Assembly (NCBI GenBank): GCA_007121535.1
Contig: SKKK01000147.1
Span: 1 to 49,999, forward strand
Source: Planctomycetaceae bacterium
Lineage (GTDB): Bacteria; Planctomycetota; Planctomycetia; Pirellulales; Pirellulaceae
Length of the DNA: 49,999 bases
Direction: 5' to 3'
Shown here: piece by piece, positions 44,252-49,999 of the stretch
Position numbering within the stretch: the first letter of the stretch is position 1
Layout: every line of letters starts with the position of its first letter
Position numbers and translations under genes: made by a program
The notes under the pieces: generated by a model
Databases searched by the model: none
What the model saw: only the letters and a program-made list of their open reading frames with translations
Told to the model about the DNA's origin: nothing

Positions 44252-45262
44252 ATGAGTCGCTGTTTCCTTGCGGTTTTGACCGTCATCCTGCTGGCAGGTT
44301 GTCAGACGATCGGGCTGAAGACGCCGTCCGCGCTGAGCGACAAGATTCCGCCGCTGACGGAAAAATCCCGGGCTCGAGCGGCCCGCGATGCCACGCCCGT
44401 TCGCATCGTGGCGATCTGGTCCGACGCGGTGTATTCCCAAGCGGGCAACGTACCCGTTCGAGGCTTCGGGGGACGCTTGTACTTTTATAACGAACGCCAC
44501 GAGGCGGTACCCGTCGACGGCCAGTTGATCGTCTACGGATTCGACGATTCGAATCCGGAAAACCCCAACAGAACCCCCAGTCGAAAATTCGTCTTTACCG
44601 ACGAACAATTGGCCACCCGTCACTCGGTGACCGATCTGGGCGACTCGTACAGCGTCTGGCTGCCTTGGGATGAAGTGACGGGCTACGAGACGAAGGTCTC
44701 GTTACTGCCCGTGTTCGCGTCCAACCAGGGCCAAACCGTGGTCGGTCCGCAAGCGATCAACGTGCTGCCTGGAAAGACCCGGCCGGGTGCAAAAAGACAA
44801 CGTCATGGCGAAGGGTTTTCCAGCGGTGGATTTCCGGGAAGCCCCGCCGTTCGCAATGTGTCCTACGAATCCCAATTCGGACCAGGGGGATGGAAGATCG
44901 CCAGCCCTCCAAGGAAACCTCAAGCCGACGAGACGAAACGCATGAGGACAACCACCATCCCGTTGCCGCCCACCATGACGCAACGGATGCTACACGAGGC
45001 CGAATCACCTCATCCGCCGAAAACATCGCGAACCGAGGCTCTCGCCCCTTCCCCGACAGATCATCCGGAAGGCCTCCAGCCGATGAACCCCCTGCCGACT
45101 ACGGTTGAGCCTCTGGATCGCTCGAATCCACCAACGTCAACTCGTTTCGTACGTCCGAGATCCCAGGCTCCAAGAGCAACATCCGCGCTACCAAATCGCG
45201 GTCCTGCGCCGACGCAACCTGCCCCTGCAGCACTGCCGTCTGCCCCTCCATCTGGAGGTTGA
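44252..45262 (+). CDS. Lipoprotein of unknown function downstream of the secretin
   Basis: This is 336 residues from the ATG at 44252 (GAGGAG about 10 bases upstream). The signal MSRCFLAVLTVILLAGC ends in a lipobox (L-A-G-C). The next 150 residues look folded (VRIVAIWSDAVYSQAGNVPV, GRLYFYNERHEAVPVDGQLI, SYSVWLPWDEVTGYETKVSL). The last 150 are Pro/Arg/Ser/Thr-rich and probably unstructured. I do not recognise the family. Position after a secretin suggests a pilotin-like or accessory envelope role, but nothing in the sequence proves it. The last 164 bp overlap the 3' end of the converging BON-domain gene. Confidence 0.6.
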   Translation: MSRCFLAVLTVILLAGCQTIGLKTPSALSDKIPPLTEKSRARAARDATPVRIVAIWSDAVYSQAGNVPVRGFGGRLYFYNERHEAVPVDGQLIVYGFDDSNPENPNRTPSRKFVFTDEQLATRHSVTDLGDSYSVWLPWDEVTGYETKVSLLPVFASNQGQTVVGPQAINVLPGKTRPGAKRQRHGEGFSSGGFPGSPAVRNVSYESQFGPGGWKIASPPRKPQADETKRMRTTTIPLPPTMTQRMLHEAESPHPPKTSRTEALAPSPTDHPEGLQPMNPLPTTVEPLDRSNPPTSTRFVRPRSQAPRATSALPNRGPAPTQPAPAALPSAPPSGG

Positions 45263-45815
45263 CGGTTCCCATTTCCTGGATTCTCGGGATACGGGCGATT
45301 CGATTCTGGACCCGGCTGCTGACGGCGGCCGGGGCGGGAGCAACCGGCGGCTGAAAGCCCAATTCGACGGACGTTCTCAGATTTTCACGCGTGCGGGCCC
45401 CGCGAACGTTCATGTTCCCACCAAACATTCGCCCTAACTGCCCCATTTGGCCAAAATTACCAAATTGGTTGACGCCGCGCGCGTCGAACCTACCCATGTT
45501 GAATCCCGGTTGAGTTCGCTGAAAACCCTGCATCTGATTCGTTTGGCCCGGCTGGCCGGTCTGGTCCCGAAGCGCGCCCACTCCGACGCCAGCCCCCCCG
45601 ACGATTTGACCAGGATCACGATTATCCCGCAGAAACCTAGCATCGTCGGGGATCATACCTAGACCTTCTTGTTGGCCGCCAGTCTGTTGAGGGGACGCCT
45701 GCTGAGCAGTCGCTTGTGGATTGGCGGTTGTCCGTCGCGCTTGTGCATGAACTGAGATGTTCGCGCTCAGCAAACTGGCGACAGCCACCGTGGACAGGAG
45801 TAGAATAGGACGCAT
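45099..45815 (-). CDS. Exported BON-domain protein
   Basis: This is 238 residues. The ATG at 45815 has AAGGAGATC upstream and begins a signal peptide (MRPILLLSTVAVASLLSANI). The middle is Gln/Gly/Asn/Phe-rich and disordered (QPGQTNQMQGFQRTQPGFNM). The C-terminal 55 residues form a BON domain: VNLQMEGQTAVLQGQVASAQ, then RMLLLEPGISDVRNELTLVD. BON domains bind phospholipid or partner proteins at the cell envelope. The gene converges on and overlaps the lipoprotein gene after the secretin. The BON fold occupies exactly the overlapped part, so this frame is certainly constrained. Confidence 0.75.
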   Translation of the reverse strand: MRPILLLSTVAVASLLSANISVHAQARRTTANPQATAQQASPQQTGGQQEGLGMIPDDARFLRDNRDPGQIVGGAGVGVGALRDQTGQPGQTNQMQGFQRTQPGFNMGRFDARGVNQFGNFGQMGQLGRMFGGNMNVRGARTRENLRTSVELGFQPPVAPAPAAVSSRVQNRIARIPRIQEMGTVNLQMEGQTAVLQGQVASAQDRDLVARMLLLEPGISDVRNELTLVDSSDPEAQP

Positions 45816-45979
45816 GGCGATCTCCTTGATTAACATCGGATGCACCGACCTAACATCATTTAAGAATCCAACCCTTCAGCCTAGCGTAAGTTTCGGCGAA
45901 ACAATGTCAGTGTCTGCCCTCGTTGGGTGGGATGCGACACAGTGGGTCCCGCGCGCTGAGCGGGATCGGGCAACGACCA

Positions 45980-46028
45980 ACCACAGGGAACACGCTTTTC
46001 CCGAAAACGACTGCCCACCCCTTGCGAG
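45980..46028 (-). repeat. Dispersed repeat, copy 2 (inverted relative to 33814-33864)
   Basis: Read on the minus strand, TCTCGCAAGGGG through GTTCCCTGTGGT matches the element upstream of hemC. It lies in the 439-bp divergent gap between the BON gene and the DUF3352-like gene; apart from it I see nothing nameable in that gap. Confidence 0.65.
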
Positions 46029-46254
46029 AACATCTCTTGCACCATCGACCGACGAAAACAGTCATCTGCACGATCGTGGGGCACTTTGGCAGCCACGATC
46101 ATACCGCTAGCATCATTTTACGCACGATGCGGAGGGTTTTCCAATCGACTCCGCAAACTTTGCCGCTTGTTTCCTGGTACTGTTGATTGTAGCAGATGTC
46201 GCATTCCGTGTGCAAACGCATCCACACCCGCCCGAACCCTGCTGGAGCAGTTCC

Positions 46255-48036
46255 ATGAAGATCGTTTCTTTCGCTACGCTGGTCCCCCATTGGCTGGCCG
46301 CCGTCTTGAGCATCCTGCTGATTTCTCAGGCGGCCGTGGCGCAACGGCCTGCCGCCTACCGATTGCTGCCTGAAGATACGCTGCTGTATCTGCGAGTGGC
46401 GGATATGCCCGATTTGATCGAACGGTTTCAGGAAACGTCGGCGGGCCGTATCAGTCAGGACGAACAAGTCCGACCGCTGATCGATCATTTGTGGACATCA
46501 CTGGTCGAGGCTTCCGCCGGTTTGGAAGACGCATTGGGGGTTCCGCTGGAGGATCTGCTGTCGATCCCCCAAGGCGAGACATGCTTGGCGCTGGTGGCCC
46601 CCGAGAGGGGTTTTCCTGCGGTGGTGCTGCTGATTGATGCTGGCGACCGGATGGCGGCGCTTGACACCGTCTTGGAACAGGCAGAGTTCGGCATGTTTCA
46701 ACAGGGCGCCTATCGGACGATCCGGGATCTGGACGGCACGGAATTGGTCGTCAACGAACTGCCGGGCGGACAGCGTCGCGAGATGGCTTACGTCCAACGG
46801 GACGGTACGTTGATCCTCGGTTCCAATTCACTAGTGATCGAATCGATGGTCGATGCGTGGAATGGCAGGGCCTCTTCTCGATTGTCTCAGAATGCGAACT
46901 TTACCGCGATCATGAAACGTTGTGCGGGCGACGAAGACGAACAGCCGCAGATCACCTTTTTCATCGATCCGCTGGAGATGACCAAGCGAATCGCTCGAGG
47001 AAGTCTGGCGGGCCAAGCGGTCATCGCGCTGTTGCCCGCACTCGGGCTGGACGGGGTGCGTGGACTGGGGGGCAGCGTGGCGTTGGCCACCGAACAATAC
47101 GACAACGTAACGCAAGTCCATCTGATGCTGGATAGCCCGCGAAAAGGGGTGGTCGAAATCCTGGCGATGCGAGGCGGCGACCTGACTCCCGAACCGTGGG
47201 TACCGGCAGACGCCGTATCGTACACCAGCTTGAACTGGGACTTCGAAACCAGCTACAACGCGCTGCGGATGCTGTTCGATGCGATCCGAGGCGACGGGGC
47301 TTTGGACCGCGAGGTCGATCGACGCTTGTCGACTCCGCTGGGAATTCCGTTCGAACAGGATTTTCTGCAAGCCCTGGACGGACGAGTGACCATCGTCTCG
47401 TGGATGGTTCGCCCGGCTCGATTGAACAGCCGAGCCAACTTGTTGGGGCTGAAGCTGAAGGACCCGAAGGCCTTCCGACAAACGTGGCTGAAGTTGGTCG
47501 ATCAGTTTTCCAATCAACTGGAAAGACAGGCTTTGGGCGGAAACGAGTACTGGACCATTCGAGTCCCACGCCCGGCGGAAGGTCGCCCCGATCAGCCGAT
47601 GCTGCGCGAACCCGATCCGGCGATCGCGATCCTGGATGACTACCTGCTGTTGTCCGACAGCAGCGAGCTGTTGAAGCATGCGATCGTCACCCGCGGTCGC
47701 GTATCAGGATCCTTGGCAACCGAGTTGGATTACAAGTTGATCGCCAGCAGGATTCGCCGTCAAGCGGGAGGCGACAGTCCGGGCATGCTGGCCTTTGATC
47801 GCCCGGAAGAATCGCTGCGTTTGCTGTACGAATTGGCCACGGGGGACACGACGCGACAACAGCTCCAATCGCGAGCCGACGATAATCCGTTCTTCGGAGC
47901 ATTGGACGGCGCGTTGCAGGAAAACCCGCTGCCACCCTTCGCAGTCATCGCCCGGTACCTGGCGCCCGGCGGCAGCTTGATCACCAACGACGCCACCGGG
48001 TTCCATTACACCAGCTTTACGCTCCGCCGCCGTTGA
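46255..48036 (+). CDS. Exported DUF3352-like protein
   Basis: This is 593 residues. The ATG at 46255 with CTGGAGC upstream begins a signal peptide (WLAAVLSILLISQAAVAQ). The mature chain starts RLLPEDTLLYLRVADMPDLI and shows repeated tests of the type LVEASAGLEDALGVPLEDLL and FPAVVLLIDAGDRMAALDTV. These, with later parallels (LPYSLATE-like GGSVALATE, SYTSLNWDFETSYNALRMLF, LDDYLLLSDSSELLKHAI), match the DUF3352-type proteins common in planctomycetes. These are long, repetitive, lipocalin-like exported proteins without known activity. There are no catalytic motifs. It is transcribed alone. Confidence 0.65.
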   Translation: MKIVSFATLVPHWLAAVLSILLISQAAVAQRPAAYRLLPEDTLLYLRVADMPDLIERFQETSAGRISQDEQVRPLIDHLWTSLVEASAGLEDALGVPLEDLLSIPQGETCLALVAPERGFPAVVLLIDAGDRMAALDTVLEQAEFGMFQQGAYRTIRDLDGTELVVNELPGGQRREMAYVQRDGTLILGSNSLVIESMVDAWNGRASSRLSQNANFTAIMKRCAGDEDEQPQITFFIDPLEMTKRIARGSLAGQAVIALLPALGLDGVRGLGGSVALATEQYDNVTQVHLMLDSPRKGVVEILAMRGGDLTPEPWVPADAVSYTSLNWDFETSYNALRMLFDAIRGDGALDREVDRRLSTPLGIPFEQDFLQALDGRVTIVSWMVRPARLNSRANLLGLKLKDPKAFRQTWLKLVDQFSNQLERQALGGNEYWTIRVPRPAEGRPDQPMLREPDPAIAILDDYLLLSDSSELLKHAIVTRGRVSGSLATELDYKLIASRIRRQAGGDSPGMLAFDRPEESLRLLYELATGDTTRQQLQSRADDNPFFGALDGALQENPLPPFAVIARYLAPGGSLITNDATGFHYTSFTLRRR

Positions 48037-48220
48037 GGTGCATGCCGGAAATGACGTGATTTCTGCCAATCGTCTTGCCAAGGGCCACGGATGGTGCCAA
48101 AATGCTTGATGAGTTTTAGGGGTTTCGAAAGCGAGGCGCATTGGCAGGTCAGCGGCGGGGCCTTTTCGCCGTAAGGGCAGCCAATCGATCCGTCTGGTGA
48201 CGGTGCGACAAGCGGAGAAG

Positions 48221-48961
48221 ATGATGAGCACGGAAACATCACTTGTGGAACAACCATCGCTGGCGATTCCACCGGAAGCGTATCCGGACGTCGAGCATTT
48301 GGTAACGGAGGACGATACACCGGTGGACAATATCTTCTCCGAAAAGCAGCAGCGACTGTTGACCGAGCCCCTGTACCATTGGCTCGATTCGGCTGACGAG
48401 AAACGCTCGTTCGTCGCTCTAGCCAACGTCGGATTGTTCTACGCAGTTGGCCAACCGCCCTACGTGCCTGACATGATGCTGAGCTTGGAGGTGGAACTGC
48501 CTGCGGATGTGTGGCCGAAGAAGCATCGCTCGTATTTTGTCTGGCAGTACGGCAAGCCGCCGGACGTGGTGATCGAAGTCGTCTCGAACGATGAGGGCGG
48601 CGAGGACGATGCGAAACTGGCCGGTTATGCACGGATCGGCATCCGCTACTACGTGATTTACGATCCGCAACGGATTCTCAGCGATCAGGCCATCCGCGCA
48701 TTCGGCTTGCAAGCGACGGGATACCAAGCGTTGCCCCAGCCGACTCGATTGGCCGGCATCGGGCTGGGTTTGGAACTGTGGGAAGGCCAATACGAGGACC
48801 ACCATGACACGTGGCTCCGCTGGACCGATGAACACGGGCGACCGATCCCCACGGGCGCGGAATGCATCAAGCATCAAAGGCAGCGGGCCGAGGCGGAGAG
48901 GCAGCGGGCCGAACGTCTGGCCGAGCAGTTGCGCCGCTTAGGCGTCCAACCGGATGATTGA
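48221..48961 (+). CDS. Uma2 family (DUF820) endonuclease-like protein
   Basis: This is 246 residues from the ATG at 48221 or the next at 48224 (GGAGAAG upstream). The PD-(D/E)xK-type core is readable: an early acidic segment (YPDVEHLVTEDDTPVDNIFS), PPYVPDMMLSLEVELP, then KPPDVVIEVVSNDEGGEDDA and KLAGYARIGIRYYVIYDP, with the D, E-V-V and K positions of the fold. The C-terminal part is a Gln/Arg/Glu-rich coiled coil (RQRAEAERQRAERLAEQLRR). Uma2 proteins are abundant in cyanobacteria and planctomycetes and have no firmly known role. It is transcribed alone. Confidence 0.85.
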   Translation: MMSTETSLVEQPSLAIPPEAYPDVEHLVTEDDTPVDNIFSEKQQRLLTEPLYHWLDSADEKRSFVALANVGLFYAVGQPPYVPDMMLSLEVELPADVWPKKHRSYFVWQYGKPPDVVIEVVSNDEGGEDDAKLAGYARIGIRYYVIYDPQRILSDQAIRAFGLQATGYQALPQPTRLAGIGLGLELWEGQYEDHHDTWLRWTDEHGRPIPTGAECIKHQRQRAEAERQRAERLAEQLRRLGVQPDD

Positions 48962-49005
48962 GTGTCGGCGGATCGTGCGAGCCCAGTTGTTCCGGAGACA
49001 GCGCC

Positions 49006-49181
49006 ATGGAGACAAACGCGATGGGGCTAGGTGCTTACCGAGGCGACGTTGGAGAATCTCGCGGATCTTGGGGATGCACAGCAGGGAAGGATCGACCCAA
49101 AGAACGTCCGTCGCGTCACGGTCACCGACGCGCTGGTCGACACCGGCGCGACGATGCTGTCCCTGCCTCGAAACGTGATGA
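49006..49181 (+). pseudogene. Broken retropepsin-like aspartic protease gene
   Basis: An ATG at 49006 with CCGGAGACA upstream encodes METNAMG. An extra base near 49028-49030 then shifts the frame, and the coding sense resumes at 49031 as VLTEATLENLADLGDAQQGR, continuing to VTVTDALVDTGATMLSLPR. D-T-G-A with flanking hydrophobics is the active-site motif of single-domain retropepsin-like proteases. Homology is then lost at about 49180, where GACGAAA microrepeats begin. The gene is frameshifted and lacks the rest of its roughly 100-130 residue fold. Confidence 0.6.
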
Positions 49182-49384
49182 GACGAAAGACGAAAGGACC
49201 GACGAAAGGACGAAAGGACAGGCATTTTTTGATTGGCTCGAAGTGGCGGTGTTTAGAAACTGCTTGCCTGGAATGTCTGTCGGCAGCGACGGATTGGCGC
49301 GGAGCATGCGAAACGCAGGAGGCTTGGGGCGATGGTTCGCCAATGCGCATTCAGAATGGCGGCAACTCGATCGGTTTCGAGTAA
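49182..49384 (+). repeat. Dispersed element interrupting the protease remnant
   Basis: It starts with four GACGAAA units (49182-49188, 49189-49195, 49201-49207, 49209-49215) and continues into GGCATTTTTTGATTGGCTCG and about 150 more bases. The plus-strand frame reads QAFFDWLEVAVFRNCLPG and the minus strand TSSQSKNACPFVLSS. I recall these peptides from hypothetical proteins across planctomycete genomes, which marks it as a dispersed repeat rather than a gene. Confidence 0.45.
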
Positions 49385-49420
49385 CGTGAGAGGTCGGAAA
49401 GAAAGACTCGATGATCGGAG

Positions 49421-49999
49421 TCAGGCGGGCCCGGCGGCTAGGTTGTCCAGGTGATGGACGCCGCGCTGCCGGGCGAGTTGTCGCAATCGCTCGCGATCCG
49501 CGCTGAAATGGCTGCCCAGCAACCGCGACTTGGCCAATAGCCGCTGGATCCGCTGGCCCCATACTTCGGCGCTGGTGCCCAAGCGGTCCAGGATCGAGGC
49601 CACCTCGCGGCTGATGCGCGCCTTGCCCTGGCGGCACAGCCGGCTGGTGTAGTCGATCAGCAGCAGATAACTGCCGAGCGAAAAGCCCTCCAGCAAACCC
49701 TCGCGCAACGAACCCTCCCGGCGCCGGTCCTCGATCGGGCACAGCCACAGATCTTCTTCCACCGTCCCGGCAGCCAGGCTGCCCGCGACGCTGCCACAGG
49801 CCGCCGCCTTTAATTCCTCGAGTTTCCCCCGGGCCGCGGCATGTTCCACCCGCTGATGCACCGATGTGTGTGGGCTTGTTTCCGGCGTCGCAGTCAAACC
49901 GGCCGCCACCGGGTTCAGGTCGATATACGCGCAAGTGGCCAGCAACGCCTCGTCGTCCAAGATTGCAATCGACTTGTAACGCGACTCCCAAAACGTGCC
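49421..49999 (-). CDS. REP-associated tyrosine transposase (IS200/IS605-like), 5' end outside window
   Basis: The frame is open to the window edge. The visible part reads TFWESRYKSIAILDDEALLA and then TCAYIDLNPVAAGLTATPE. F-W-E-x-R-Y-K-S and Y-I-D-L-N-P are the hallmark segments just after the catalytic HUH and tyrosine region of RAYT/TnpA-REP proteins. Those catalytic residues lie outside the window. The C-terminal portion (about 150 residues) is typical of the longer planctomycete members: THTSVHQR-like HTSVHQRVEHA, IEDRRREGSL and LLIDYTSRLCRQGKARIS. These single-copy, domesticated transposases are associated with REP sequences. REP-like inverted repeats occur at 32385 and 32579 in this window. 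Confidence 0.8.
   Translation of the reverse strand, partial: GTFWESRYKSIAILDDEALLATCAYIDLNPVAAGLTATPETSPHTSVHQRVEHAAARGKLEELKAAACGSVAGSLAAGTVEEDLWLCPIEDRRREGSLREGLLEGFSLGSYLLLIDYTSRLCRQGKARISREVASILDRLGTSAEVWGQRIQRLLAKSRLLGSHFSADRERLRQLARQRGVHHLDNLAAGPA

Noticed and set aside
1-49999. tRNA, rRNA or phage genes
   Set aside because: No tRNA T-loop/acceptor patterns, rRNA segments or phage structural genes were recognised by eye; small RNAs could be missed.

Overview
The window looks like a chromosomal segment of a planctomycete, most likely of the Pirellulales. The evidence is the gene families and the repeats. Families typical of the group include DUF1080 and DUF5060/DUF4038 glycan proteins, two exported PQQ-type beta-propellers, a twin-arginine Gfo/Idh oxidoreductase, a DUF3352-like protein, a Uma2 protein and a very large secretin with a proline-rich tail. 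Gene starts often carry an AAGGAGAT-like ribosome site. No rRNA, tRNA, CRISPR or phage genes were seen.

Layout. 1-5.0 kb: an exported CARDB protein cut by the window edge, a small M50-type membrane metalloprotease, a secreted linalool dehydratase/isomerase-like protein on the minus strand, and a TolC-type outer membrane protein. 5.0-12.5 kb: a minus-strand run metH, an exported HEAT/ligand-binding-like protein, a PQQ-like propeller and aroA, closely spaced or overlapping. 12.5-13.2 kb: a repeat-rich gap. 13.2-22.2 kb: a two-domain secreted alpha/beta hydrolase, a GT4 glycosyltransferase with a clear terminator, an unrecognised protein, a 4HBT thioesterase, an exported Val-Gln-Lys-Ala repeat protein, a DUF1080 protein, and a galU-like gene followed by a kinase resembling plant glucuronokinase. 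22.3-28.8 kb: a secreted DUF5060/DUF4038/PKD/LamG glycoside-hydrolase-like protein, a dead quinone oxidoreductase gene, a second propeller and a Gfo/Idh protein.

28.8-32.8 kb is a regulatory and repeat-laden region. It holds a small protein overlapping a divergent HPr gene, a CheY-like receiver, and an NtrC-type sigma-54 activator whose partner kinase survives only as its last ~30 codons beside a perfect 28-bp inverted repeat. 32.8-35.8 kb holds a DUF502 membrane protein, hemC, and the FliW-CsrA pair. 35.8-39.9 kb is an exopolysaccharide module on the minus strand (Wzz/BY-kinase, Wza-like lipoprotein, carboxypeptidase-regulatory-like protein). It diverges from a 1280-residue secretin, which is followed by a lipoprotein that overlaps a convergent BON-domain gene. 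46.2-50 kb: a DUF3352-like protein, a Uma2 protein, a broken retropepsin-like gene and a REP-associated tyrosine transposase running off the end.

The strongest signals beyond routine annotation are the erased kinase next to a REP-like inverted repeat, the doubly disabled oxidoreductase, the galU-glucuronokinase-like pair, the secretin with about seven N-type modules, and several families of dispersed intergenic repeats. One of those repeats lies immediately upstream of the chosen hemC start. I found no convincing complete novel defence or biosynthetic system. All calls rest on reading motifs by eye.
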